Part shown: positions 28,455 to 37,180 of the stretch, piece after piece
How positions within the stretch are numbered: the stretch's first letter is position 1
How the letters are laid out: each line of letters opens with the position of its first letter
Source of the DNA: Croceicoccus ponticola
GTDB taxonomy: Bacteria > Pseudomonadota > Alphaproteobacteria > Sphingomonadales > Sphingomonadaceae
DNA: 64,000 bases
Direction: 5' to 3'
NCBI RefSeq assembly: GCF_004004515.1
Contig: NZ_RXOL01000001.1
Location: 1,116,001-1,180,000 of the forward strand
Program-made: the position numbers and the translations under genes
The notes under the pieces: generated by a model
What the model was told of the DNA's origin: nothing
The model's database searches: none
The model's input: the letters and a program-made list of their open reading frames with translations, nothing else

Positions 28455-29030
28455 ATGTCCAGAATCCTCGTCATTGACGGCCACCCCCACCCGGATCCCG
28501 GCCATTTCGTACACGCGCTAGCCCGGTCCTATGCCGATGCCGCGCGGCAAGTTCACGAAGTCCGGGTAATCGAAGTCGCGAAGCTGGATTTTCCGGTTCT
28601 GCGCGATCCCGAAGACTGGAAGACGGGCGAGCTGCCGGTGACACTACAAGAAGCGCAGGACGACATCGGCTGGGCCGCACATATCGTCATTCTGTACCCC
28701 CTGTGGCTCGGTGACGTTCCGGCTCTGCTGAAAGCATTTCTCGAACAGGTCGCCCGCCCCGGCTTTGCGATCGATCCGCTGGGAGACGGCTTCTTTCACA
28801 AACTGCTGACGGGACGGTCTGCTCGCGTCATCGTCACGATGGGTATGCCCGCCGCCGCCTATCGGCATTTTTTTCGCGAACACAGCGTAAAGAGCCTGAA
28901 GCGCAATATTCTGCATTTCGTAGGCATCAAGCCTGTCCGGATCACCTTGATCGGCGATGTGGACAGCGGTGCCGGACATCGGGAAACCTGGCTGCGCAAG
29001 ATCGCGGATCTTGGCCGCGAGGGGCGATGA
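28455..29030 (+). CDS. NAD(P)H:quinone oxidoreductase-like flavoprotein
   Basis: A 191-residue flavodoxin-fold protein of the NQO1/KefF/MdaB group. The FMN/FAD pocket is built from ILVIDGHPHPDPGHFVHALARSY-type N-terminal sequence, HIVILYPLWLGDVPALLKAF in the middle and VTMGMPAAAYR. Such enzymes reduce quinones by two electrons or act as regulators of K+ efflux. I start it at ATG 28455 since the flavodoxin strand begins right there. It lies 55 bp before the P-type ATPase gene and is probably in its transcript. Confidence 0.85.
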   Translation: MSRILVIDGHPHPDPGHFVHALARSYADAARQVHEVRVIEVAKLDFPVLRDPEDWKTGELPVTLQEAQDDIGWAAHIVILYPLWLGDVPALLKAFLEQVARPGFAIDPLGDGFFHKLLTGRSARVIVTMGMPAAAYRHFFREHSVKSLKRNILHFVGIKPVRITLIGDVDSGAGHRETWLRKIADLGREGR

Positions 29031-29085
29031 TCTTCACCACGACCAGGTTCGTCGGGCCGGAATTGTCGACCAGCGCCGATAAGTA

Positions 29086-31728
29086 ATGGACGCGTTGGGC
29101 CACCACGACTGGCATGCCCACACCGCAACCGCAGCGCTCTATCTGCTCGACACGCGACCGGCGGGGTTGGACGAAGAAGAGGCCGCTCGTCGGCTCGTCC
29201 GGTCAGGGCCGAACGCCATGCCCGAGCCGCGCGCCACCGGTGTTCTGCGCGCATTCCTCGGCCAATTCGCCAGCCCGCTTGTCTATCTCCTGCTGCTGGC
29301 CGGCGTGCTGTCGCTCGTTGTCGGTGATCGCTGGGATGCCTGGTTCATCTTTGGCGTCCTGATCACGAATGCGACGATATCGACGTTTCAGGAAACCAAG
29401 GCCGATGTCAGCGCGCGTGCCTTGCGTTCGCTGATCCCGCAGATGGCGCATGTGCGCCGGTCGGGTCTCCCCCGTGACGTACCGTCGGTCGAAATCGTGC
29501 CGGGCGATATCGTCGAATTGCAGAGCGGGATGCGAATTACGGCGGACCTGCGGTTGCTGGAAACGCTGGGCCTGCAGATCGACGAAGCGCCGCTGACTGG
29601 CGAATCCCTGCCCGTGACGAAGGATGCGAAACTGGTCCTTTCCGAAACCACGACCGCGCCCGATCGCCGCAACATGGCCTTTGCCGGAACCACGGTCGCC
29701 GCCGGACGCGGGTTGGCGGTGGTGGTCGAAACCGGGCGCCATACGCGTTTGGGTCATATCGGCATCTCTTTGGAAGAAGCCGCGCACATGGGGATCGACA
29801 CCCCGCTGGTGCGGCGGCTGGCACATCTTGCCAGGCAGATCGCGATCGGTGCCGGGGCGCTGATACTCATGCTGTCCATCGTGCTGTGGCTACAGGGCGA
29901 AGAAGCGCGGTACATTCTGCTGCTCGCCATCGCGCTGGCCGTGGCCGCCGTGCCCGAAGGATTGCCTGTGGCAGTGACAGTGGCCTTGTCTGCGGCATCG
30001 CGCCGGATGGCACGGCGCAACGTGATCGTCCGCGAACTTCCGGCGGTAGAGGGGCTAGGCGCATGCACCCTCATCGCGACGGACAAGACGGGCACGCTGA
30101 CGATGAACCGCCTGACCGTACACCGCGTCCTGTTTCCCGATAGCGCGGCCATGGAACGTGAGGGGTGGCAAGACCGCGACGGCAGCCGAATGTTGCAGGA
30201 ACTCTCGCTGGCTGCCGGCCTGTGCAACGAAGCGCACCTTACCGATGCGGGCAGCCCCGTCGGCGATGCGGTCGATGTCGCCCTGTTGCAGTTTGCCCGT
30301 GAAGCCGCGCTTCATGCAGAGTGCGGCGGGCATGGCATCGATGCGAACGGGATGATCGCCGCCGAACGGCTTTCGATCATCCCTTACGAACCGGAACTGC
30401 GGTATGCGGCGGTGGAAGCAGAATATGGCGGGGAAACGCGGATCGTGGTCAAGGGTGCGCCCGAAACCGTGGTGCCGATGTGCAGCGGCGACACGACCGG
30501 GCTTGCCACGTTGGCCGATGGTTTTGCGGCCGAAGGTTATCGCGTGCTGTTGCTGGCATCGGGTGGGGCCGACGGGCGCACGGGCCACATACGCGACCGG
30601 TTGCAGGGTCTGACGCCGCTGGGTTTCGTCGGGCTGACCGATCCGCTGCGGCCCGGCGTGATCGAAGCCGTGGCCCATTGCCGCGAAGCCGGGATCGACG
30701 TGCGCATGATAACCGGCGATCACCCCGCCACCGCCAAGGCCATCGCGCGGCAGATCGGCCTTTCCGTCAACAACGGCAGCGTGCTCACCGGGTCAGAGCT
30801 GGCTTCGCTGTCGCCCGAAACGCTGGGACCCCGCGTTGCCGCCGCGCACGTATTCGCGCGCATCGAACCAGAGCAGAAGCTGACCATCGTCCGCACGCTT
30901 GCCGATCAGGGCCACATCGTCGCGGTGACGGGCGACGGCGTGAATGATGGCCCTGCGCTGCAAGCAGCCGATATCGGCATCGCGATGGGGATCAAGGGCA
31001 CCGACGTCGCGCGCGGGGCGGCGGACCTGATTCTGGCCGATGATAATTTCGCGTCCATCGTTTCGGGCGTGGAAGAAGGCCGGATCACGTTTTCCAACGT
31101 GCGCAAGATCGTGCTGTTCATGCTGGCGACCGGGGTCGCCGAAATCGCGATGTTCCTGGCCGCGCTGGCAGCCGGACTTCCGCTGCCGCTCACTCCGATC
31201 CAGCTCCTGTGGCTGAACCTCGTCACCAACGGGGTGCAGGATATCACCCTGGGCTTCGGGCGCGGCGAAGGCGATGAATTGAAACATCCGCCGCGACGCG
31301 CACTGGCCATGCTGGTGGATCGCGAGGCGCTGATCCTCATGGCGCCGGGCGCACTGGTGATGACGATACTGGCGATCTGGATGCTCGACGCGCAGCTTTC
31401 GGCGGGACAATCGCTTAATGACGCGCGCAATGCCGTGCTGCTGATGGTCGTTTTGTTCCAGAATGCATTCCTGCTGGCGGTGCGCCATTTGCGCAGCCCG
31501 TTCTGGCGCTGGCGCGCGCCCGAAAACGGATGGCTGTTCGCCGGGCTGGGAACCGCGCTCGCGCTGCAGGCGGGGGCGATGCACCTGCCCTTTACCCAGC
31601 GCGTGCTTGGCATCCACGCCGTCGATGCAGCGGTGCTGGTCCAGTGCCTTGGCGCGGCGCTGCTGGTACTTCTGGTAACCGAAGCTGCCAAGATCTTCAT
31701 ATACCGCGCGCCGGCACCGGAAAGGTAG
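29086..31728 (+). CDS. Cation-transporting P-type ATPase (P2-type)
   Basis: An 880-residue pump with the full P2 layout: N-terminal cation-ATPase domain (residues 5-75), TM1-2, actuator with TGES, M4 motif VPEGLP, phosphorylation motif DKTGTLT with D333, nucleotide-binding domain with KGAPE, hinge TGDGVNDGPAL and a six-helix C-terminal bundle. PEGLP in M4 and the general organisation resemble Ca2+ and Na+/K+-type pumps (PMR1/PacL group), not heavy-metal P1 pumps, and there is no CPC or metal-binding N-domain. The transported ion is not decided by sequence alone. Confidence 0.9.
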   Translation: MDALGHHDWHAHTATAALYLLDTRPAGLDEEEAARRLVRSGPNAMPEPRATGVLRAFLGQFASPLVYLLLLAGVLSLVVGDRWDAWFIFGVLITNATISTFQETKADVSARALRSLIPQMAHVRRSGLPRDVPSVEIVPGDIVELQSGMRITADLRLLETLGLQIDEAPLTGESLPVTKDAKLVLSETTTAPDRRNMAFAGTTVAAGRGLAVVVETGRHTRLGHIGISLEEAAHMGIDTPLVRRLAHLARQIAIGAGALILMLSIVLWLQGEEARYILLLAIALAVAAVPEGLPVAVTVALSAASRRMARRNVIVRELPAVEGLGACTLIATDKTGTLTMNRLTVHRVLFPDSAAMEREGWQDRDGSRMLQELSLAAGLCNEAHLTDAGSPVGDAVDVALLQFAREAALHAECGGHGIDANGMIAAERLSIIPYEPELRYAAVEAEYGGETRIVVKGAPETVVPMCSGDTTGLATLADGFAAEGYRVLLLASGGADGRTGHIRDRLQGLTPLGFVGLTDPLRPGVIEAVAHCREAGIDVRMITGDHPATAKAIARQIGLSVNNGSVLTGSELASLSPETLGPRVAAAHVFARIEPEQKLTIVRTLADQGHIVAVTGDGVNDGPALQAADIGIAMGIKGTDVARGAADLILADDNFASIVSGVEEGRITFSNVRKIVLFMLATGVAEIAMFLAALAAGLPLPLTPIQLLWLNLVTNGVQDITLGFGRGEGDELKHPPRRALAMLVDREALILMAPGALVMTILAIWMLDAQLSAGQSLNDARNAVLLMVVLFQNAFLLAVRHLRSPFWRWRAPENGWLFAGLGTALALQAGAMHLPFTQRVLGIHAVDAAVLVQCLGAALLVLLVTEAAKIFIYRAPAPER

Positions 31729-31734
31729 GGCCGA

Positions 31735-32916
31735 TTAACGCCGGCGAATGCGGGTCCCATCGTCCACGATGCGACCGGGGTTGAGCACGACCCGATCGCC
31801 CGGCGAAAGCCCGTTCAGCACTTCGCCGAACTGTTCGTTCAAATGTCCGATCACGACATCGCGCACCCGCGCGCGACCGTCGGCATCGATCAGCACCTGC
31901 CACCCACCTGTTTCCCCGCGAAACAGCGCGCCCACCGGCACGCGCACGACATCTTCGTCGCGCCACAGGATTATCGTGCCGTCCACCTGATACCCATGGC
32001 CCAGCGACGCGATCGCGGCCGCAGCTTCTGGCGCGAAGTCGACGATGACGTTCACGCGCTGCTCTTCGATGCCCAGGGCGGAGATTTTCAGCCGGCCGAA
32101 CGGTTCGACGATGCGAACCTTGCCCGGCAGCGGGTTCGGACCGCCCCAACGGGTAATCTCGACCGCCGCGCCCGGCTTGACCTGCACCGCCTCGCGCGAA
32201 AGCAGGTCGACGACGACTTCGATCTGCGCAGGATTGCCAATTTCCATCAGCGGCGTACCCAGGGCAACGACGCCCTCGCTTTCGTTCAGCCGGCGCAAGA
32301 CAACGCCGCTGACGGGCGACCGGACTGCCACCGCACCGCCGTGCGGCAGGCCCGTTGCCGCCGGTTCCGCCATGGCCGATTGCAGCCTGCGGCTTTCCGC
32401 GCGGGCGCGCTGCACGTCGGCCTCGGCTGTCCGGGCCGCCGCGCGCGTCGCGTCCAACTGCGCCTTGGGCAGGAAGCCGCGCCTTGCCAGTTCCTCGGCC
32501 CGCGAAAGGTCGCCGCGCGCAAGGTCGAGCGCCGCAACAGTCGCGCGCTCGGCTGCCCGCGCTGCATTGAGCGCATCGCCAAGTTCGCCGCGTGTCCGCG
32601 TGTCGAGCGGTGTCGACGGCGCCCCGGCCATCCGGGCCAGCACTGTGCGGTTCGCGAAGACCGGGTCGCCGGCATCAAGCTCGATCCGCGTGACATAGCC
32701 TGTGACTGGCGCCGACACTGTGTAGAGATCGTGGACCCGCGTCACGCCGTCGTCGGTGATGCCGACCTGCATGGGGCCGCGCGTCACTTCCGCCTCGTCC
32801 ACCCGGACGGCTTCGGGCCAGAACGCAAAGGCGAGCCCCGCACCGACAAGCACCGTCACCAGCAGCGCCCAGCGCCAGCGCACGATCCGCGCCCAGATTG
32901 TCTGTGCCTCGATCAT
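31735..32916 (-). CDS. HlyD/MacA-like periplasmic adaptor
   Basis: A 393-residue membrane-fusion protein with one N-terminal anchor (WALLVTVLVGAGLAFAF), a barrel-sandwich domain split by a long coiled-coil hairpin (ALNAARAAERATVAALDLAR to VQRARAESRRLQSAM), then beta-barrel and membrane-proximal parts ending in GLSPGDRVVLNPGRI. It would bridge the FtsX-type permease to an outer-membrane channel that is not encoded here. The ATG at 32916 overlaps the permease stop. It converges on the ATPase gene with six bases between stops. Confidence 0.9.
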   Translation of the reverse strand: MIEAQTIWARIVRWRWALLVTVLVGAGLAFAFWPEAVRVDEAEVTRGPMQVGITDDGVTRVHDLYTVSAPVTGYVTRIELDAGDPVFANRTVLARMAGAPSTPLDTRTRGELGDALNAARAAERATVAALDLARGDLSRAEELARRGFLPKAQLDATRAAARTAEADVQRARAESRRLQSAMAEPAATGLPHGGAVAVRSPVSGVVLRRLNESEGVVALGTPLMEIGNPAQIEVVVDLLSREAVQVKPGAAVEITRWGGPNPLPGKVRIVEPFGRLKISALGIEEQRVNVIVDFAPEAAAAIASLGHGYQVDGTIILWRDEDVVRVPVGALFRGETGGWQVLIDADGRARVRDVVIGHLNEQFGEVLNGLSPGDRVVLNPGRIVDDGTRIRRR

Positions 32917-35279
32917 TCGTGCGACTTCAGGACGCGGACCATGTCGAGCCCGGTGACGCGCCGGATGACGACGGCAGCAGTCAGTAAGGCCGCGATCAGG
33001 ATTACGACCGCGGCAAACCCGTAAGTCGCGCGTGAAGGTGCGAAGGGCAGGCGAAACAGGTCGGAACTGAACATCGCGGTCATCAACTGAGCCATCCAGT
33101 AACCGAGAAAACACCCGACAGGCAGGGCCAACACGACCAACAACGCAAGCTCCCCCAACAGAACGGTCGCGACCTCGGTTTTGTGATAACCCAGCACGCG
33201 CAATGTGGCGAGTTCGTGCGCGCGTTCGGAAAACAGGATCCGCGCGCTGTTGTAAACGACGCCGACCGCGATCGCGCTGGCAAAGGCAACGTAAAAGCCA
33301 ATCATGGTGATGATGTTCCGGTCGATCATCGCTTCGAACAATCGCATCGCAGCCACGCGCTCGGTCACGCCCAGCACGATGGGCATTTCGTTAAGGTGGG
33401 CAATGATGTCATCGCGATGGGCGGGATCGATCTTCAACTGCGCGGCACCGACCACGGCCCCGTCACGCGCCATCCGTTCGACCACTGCGTTCTCGGCATA
33501 GGCCCGGGTGCCGACGAGTTCGTCGATGGTGCTCGTCACCGGAACCAAGGTTTTCGTGCGCCGTCCGCCAAGCAATTCGATCTCAACCTCGTCGCCCGCC
33601 CGCACGTCCAGCCGTTCCGCCAGCAACCGGCTGAGCATCACGCCCGATACCGGCAGCGGCACTGCCCGCCCGTCGGCATCGATGCGGGCGGTCAGCGTCG
33701 CATCACGGGCCGCACCTTCGATTGCTGCACGTTCGCTGCGTGGCCCGTGGACCAGCCGGACGGGAACGGTGCGCGTGGCTTCGACCGCGATGACACCGGG
33801 TAGAGCGGCGAGTTCGTAAATCACATCTTCGTTCCGCGCTTCGATGAAGGATACGGTCAGATCCTGCTGTTGCGCGCGAAAGAAAAAATCGTTGAGCATG
33901 ATCCGCGAGGAATCGATAAATTGCACGGTGGAAAACAATAGCGCGAGCGACAGGGCGACGCCGAACGTCGTGACGGCAGACCGCCCGGGCCAGCGTGCAA
34001 TGTGGCGCACGATCATGTGGCCCACAGACGTGAAGCCGGCGCGGCGGCTGACCCGTTCGACCATGCCCACGCGATAGACAGGCGGCTGGGGCGGCGACAT
34101 GGCGACGGCAGGGTTCAGCCGCACCGCCGTCCTGACACCGCCCATCGCACCCAATGCCGCCGATCCCGCAGCCAGCGCGCCGCCCGTGACGAAAACGGGT
34201 GCGGACACGCGGTAATCGAGGAACGGGAAACGATAATAATCGCCATATAGCGTGGTCATTTCGCGCCCCATCCACCAGCCCAGCAGCGATCCCAGCGCGA
34301 TGCCGATGGCCGCGACGGCCAGCGCGAATTTGAGGTAGTGCCAGCCAATGGCATAGCTGGAATAGCCGAACGCCTTGATCAGCCCGATTTCCTGCCGTTC
34401 GGTCCGGATCAGGCGGCCCAGCACGATGTAGACGAGGAAGGTCGACACCAGCAGGAAGATTGGCGGGATGACCCGCGTCATTGCCTCGAGCTGCATCAAT
34501 TCGTTGTCGAGAAACGCGTTCGAAGGGTGGTCGTCGCGGCCATAGGCGCCAGTCCCACCATAAGGTTCGACCAGCGCGTCGAGCCTGCGGATCACTTCTG
34601 ATTCGACCGCCCCTCTATCCAGCACGACTGCGATGGAGGTGATGGCCTGCGTGCGGTTCGTCGCCGCCTCCAGGGCCTTTTGCCCCATCCACAGGATGCC
34701 GAACCGGCTTTCGTCGGGTACCAGTTCGCCCGGCGCGATGGCCCAGATATAGTCCGGCGCAAGGCCGATGCCGACGATCTTCAACCTGTCGCGATTGCCA
34801 TAGATGACAGCGTCGATCTCGTCGCCCGGCACAATCCCGTTGGCGTCGGCAAAGGCCTTATCGACCACAACCTCGCCGGACTCGTCGATACCCGGGCCGC
34901 GCCCGCGAAGGATTACCAGTTGGTTGAGATCTGATTTTCCGCCGTCGCCAACCGAATTGATGACCGCCCGGATCGCTTCTGTGCGTCCCGGCATTTCCAG
35001 CGTGGCATATTGTTCGATCCGGCCTTCGGCGCGCGCGACTCCGTCCAGTTCCCTGACCCGGTCGACGATGCTGCGCGGCGCGCGGGTCATCGACGCAAAG
35101 ACGTCCGCAAAGTGATTGCGTTGGTAATAGGCATCGCGCGTTTCGATCAGCGAGCGGTGGACGCCCAGCGACATCACAAATGTCGACATGGCGGCCGCGA
35201 TCACCAGTGCGATGGCAAATGCCTGACCGCGCATGCGCCAAAGATCGCGCGCCAGCTTCCTGTCCAGCGAGGTCACCAT
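32913..35279 (-). CDS. FtsX-family ABC transporter permease (double MacB/FtsX domain)
   Basis: A 788-residue permease with an N-terminal helix ([20 protein letters not shown]), a large periplasmic MacB-like domain, one FtsX domain of three or four helices (about 265-390), a second periplasmic domain and a second FtsX domain at the C-terminus. Transporters of this type carry out mechanotransmission or extract lipids and peptides from the outer leaflet instead of moving substrate through a channel. It overlaps the ATPase gene upstream and the adaptor gene downstream, so the three form one unit. Cargo unknown. Confidence 0.9.
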   Translation of the reverse strand: MVTSLDRKLARDLWRMRGQAFAIALVIAAAMSTFVMSLGVHRSLIETRDAYYQRNHFADVFASMTRAPRSIVDRVRELDGVARAEGRIEQYATLEMPGRTEAIRAVINSVGDGGKSDLNQLVILRGRGPGIDESGEVVVDKAFADANGIVPGDEIDAVIYGNRDRLKIVGIGLAPDYIWAIAPGELVPDESRFGILWMGQKALEAATNRTQAITSIAVVLDRGAVESEVIRRLDALVEPYGGTGAYGRDDHPSNAFLDNELMQLEAMTRVIPPIFLLVSTFLVYIVLGRLIRTERQEIGLIKAFGYSSYAIGWHYLKFALAVAAIGIALGSLLGWWMGREMTTLYGDYYRFPFLDYRVSAPVFVTGGALAAGSAALGAMGGVRTAVRLNPAVAMSPPQPPVYRVGMVERVSRRAGFTSVGHMIVRHIARWPGRSAVTTFGVALSLALLFSTVQFIDSSRIMLNDFFFRAQQQDLTVSFIEARNEDVIYELAALPGVIAVEATRTVPVRLVHGPRSERAAIEGAARDATLTARIDADGRAVPLPVSGVMLSRLLAERLDVRAGDEVEIELLGGRRTKTLVPVTSTIDELVGTRAYAENAVVERMARDGAVVGAAQLKIDPAHRDDIIAHLNEMPIVLGVTERVAAMRLFEAMIDRNIITMIGFYVAFASAIAVGVVYNSARILFSERAHELATLRVLGYHKTEVATVLLGELALLVVLALPVGCFLGYWMAQLMTAMFSSDLFRLPFAPSRATYGFAAVVILIAALLTAAVVIRRVTGLDMVRVLKSHE

Positions 35280-36001
35280 TTAATCTCCGCCGCCGCGATC
35301 CGAGTCTCGTTGACGACGATCGACGCGATCCTGCCGTCGAGGAAATGGAACACCCTGTCCGCCATCGCCGCGATCCCGGCATTATGGGTGATGAGGATCA
35401 GCGTCGTGCCAAGTTCAGTGTTGGCGCGGGCCAGCGTTTCGAGCACGCGCACTCCCGTTCCGCTGTCCAGCGCGCCGGTCGGTTCGTCGCACAACAGCAC
35501 GCCGGGCCGCTTGGCGATGGCGCGGGCCACGGCGACGCGCTGCTGTTCGCCGCCCGAAAGCTGAGCCGGGAAATGGTCCATCCGCGCGGCCAGGCCGACC
35601 CGTTCCAGCGCTTCTTCGGCGGGCATCGGGTCGGCGGCAATGTCAGTAACCAGTTGCACGTTTTCGCGCGCGGTGAGGCTGGGGATCAGGTTGTAGAATT
35701 GAAAGATGAAGCCGATGTTCGCGCGGCGAAACCGGGTCAGGTCGGCATCGTCGAGCGCGGTAAGTTCCGTGTCGCGATACCACAGCGTTCCCGACGTCGC
35801 CCGGTCCAGCCCGCCAATGATGTTGAGCAAGGTCGACTTGCCGCTGCCCGAAGGGCCGAGCAGGACGAGCACCTCGCCCACCGCGATATCGAGATCGACG
35901 CCGCGCAGCGCCTGCACTTCGGTTTCGCCGGTGACGTAAATCTTGCGCAAGTCCCGCCCGTTAAAGGCGGACTTCGACGCTGGTGCTTCCTCGTCTGCCA
36001 T
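35273..36001 (-). CDS. ABC transporter ATPase (MacB/LolD type)
   Basis: A 242-residue nucleotide-binding subunit: Walker [11 protein letters not shown]-loop in [14 protein letters not shown], signature [14 protein letters not shown], Walker [12 protein letters not shown] and switch His in [26 protein letters not shown]-like openings and FQFYNLIP are typical of the MacB/LolD/FtsE branch that pairs with FtsX-fold permeases. The ATG at 36001 was chosen because the domain begins soon after it; a longer frame reaches 36163. A motif copy sits about 40-50 bp upstream. Confidence 0.92.
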   Translation of the reverse strand: MADEEAPASKSAFNGRDLRKIYVTGETEVQALRGVDLDIAVGEVLVLLGPSGSGKSTLLNIIGGLDRATSGTLWYRDTELTALDDADLTRFRRANIGFIFQFYNLIPSLTARENVQLVTDIAADPMPAEEALERVGLAARMDHFPAQLSGGEQQRVAVARAIAKRPGVLLCDEPTGALDSGTGVRVLETLARANTELGTTLILITHNAGIAAMADRVFHFLDGRIASIVVNETRIAAAEIKW

Positions 36002-36038
36002 CGACCGGTGATACGAAGTCGCCGCGCGTTCGTGGCTA

Positions 36039-36053
36039 CGCAGAATAACGGAG
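36039..36053 (-). promoter_or_regulatory. Candidate FixJ-type operator for the ABC exporter operon
   Basis: Minus-strand reading CTCCGTTATTCTGCG, about 40-50 bp upstream of the ATPase start. The seventh base and the right half differ from the best copies. Confidence 0.25.
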
Positions 36054-36081
36054 TGCGCGTCTGGCAACGGCCCATGCATCG

Positions 36082-37116
36082 TCAGGGCAGCCGCAGCGTG
36101 ATCAGGTAGACGGTGCCGACAATGTAAAGCGCGATTGCGGCGATCGAATCCTCGCCCATCCACAGGAACGTGCGGTCGCGACGTTCAATGAGGCCCAGCA
36201 CGAAAATGCCCGACATCGCCAGCGCGAGCAGCGCGGCGACCGCCTCGAACGTGCCGGCCCGCGCCAAAACCGGATCGCCGCGCGCGACAAGGTCGATGAT
36301 GAAGATGATGCTCAAGTTGAACAGGTTGGACCCGAACACTTCGCCCACGGCCAGTTCGTAACGCTTGTGCCGCACAGCGCCGACGATGGCGCTCAATTCG
36401 GGAAGCGAGGTTGCCGCAGCCGCGAAGGTCAGGCCGACCACACCCACGCCAAGCCCCGAACCGCTGGCGATCCTGTCCGCCGCCGACGCCAATACCACGC
36501 CGCCTGTAAGCACGACCGCCGCCAGGCCGCCCAACGCAAGCAGAAGCGGAGTCCAGCCGACGTCTTTCGGCCCGTCGTCGGCCATGATCCCCAGATCGGG
36601 GGGATTGAGTACGATCCACATTGGCCGGCGTTCTGACCGGTTCGATATGCCGAGCGAAACGATGCACAGAATCAGAATTCCTGTCGACCACAGCCCCACC
36701 GGCCCGTGGACCCCGGCCCCGCCCACCACGATGGCCATCGCGACCGTCGCCAGCAGCAGCATGCCCAGCACGCCTTGGATCAGCGTCACGGGATGCGCGA
36801 TTACCGATGTCAGCGGCCGCGAACCCAGCGCCATGTCGGCCAGCGCCAGCAGCAGGATATTGAAGCTGGCGCTGCCAAGGATGTTGTTGAGCGCCAGCAG
36901 CGGCGCGCCCATTGCGGCGGCGCTGGTGGCGGTGGCCAGTTCGGGCAGCGACGTGATCCCGCCCAGCACCAGCATCCCGGCCAGCCCCTGCCCCAGCCCG
37001 GTCTTTTCGCTGAGGATCACGACATGACGGGGCAGCCGGCTTCCGGCCCACCACACGGCTGCGGCCGCAAGAAGAAAGGCAGCAATCGCGCCTGTCAGGG
37101 ATATGTCGCCGTCCAC
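36082..37116 (-). CDS. Sodium/calcium exchanger family antiporter
   Basis: A 344-residue membrane protein with about ten helices and the two inverted alpha repeats of the CaCA family: [12 protein letters not shown] with [17 protein letters not shown] in the first half, and [16 protein letters not shown] with [13 protein letters not shown] in the second. The ion-binding Glu residues in both SLPE motifs are present. It should exchange Na+ (or H+) for Ca2+ across the inner membrane. The start is probably GTG at 37116. The neighbouring P-type ATPases suggest a joint role in cation balance. Confidence 0.9.
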   Translation of the reverse strand: MDGDISLTGAIAAFLLAAAAVWWAGSRLPRHVVILSEKTGLGQGLAGMLVLGGITSLPELATATSAAAMGAPLLALNNILGSASFNILLLALADMALGSRPLTSVIAHPVTLIQGVLGMLLLATVAMAIVVGGAGVHGPVGLWSTGILILCIVSLGISNRSERRPMWIVLNPPDLGIMADDGPKDVGWTPLLLALGGLAAVVLTGGVVLASAADRIASGSGLGVGVVGLTFAAAATSLPELSAIVGAVRHKRYELAVGEVFGSNLFNLSIIFIIDLVARGDPVLARAGTFEAVAALLALAMSGIFVLGLIERRDRTFLWMGEDSIAAIALYIVGTVYLITLRLP

Positions 37117-37153
37117 GTACCGAACCGAGCGGGTGGCGAGGGGAAATCCTATT

Positions 37154-37168
37154 GGTAACTTTGCGGAA
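37154..37168 (-). promoter_or_regulatory. Candidate operator for the antiporter gene
   Basis: Minus-strand reading TTCCGCAAAGTTACC, 38-52 bp upstream of the antiporter start, and overlapping the 12-mer TCCTATTGGTAA (37147-37158) that also lies in the fixL promoter region. Confidence 0.35.
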
Positions 37169-37180
37169 ACGCGGTGCGCT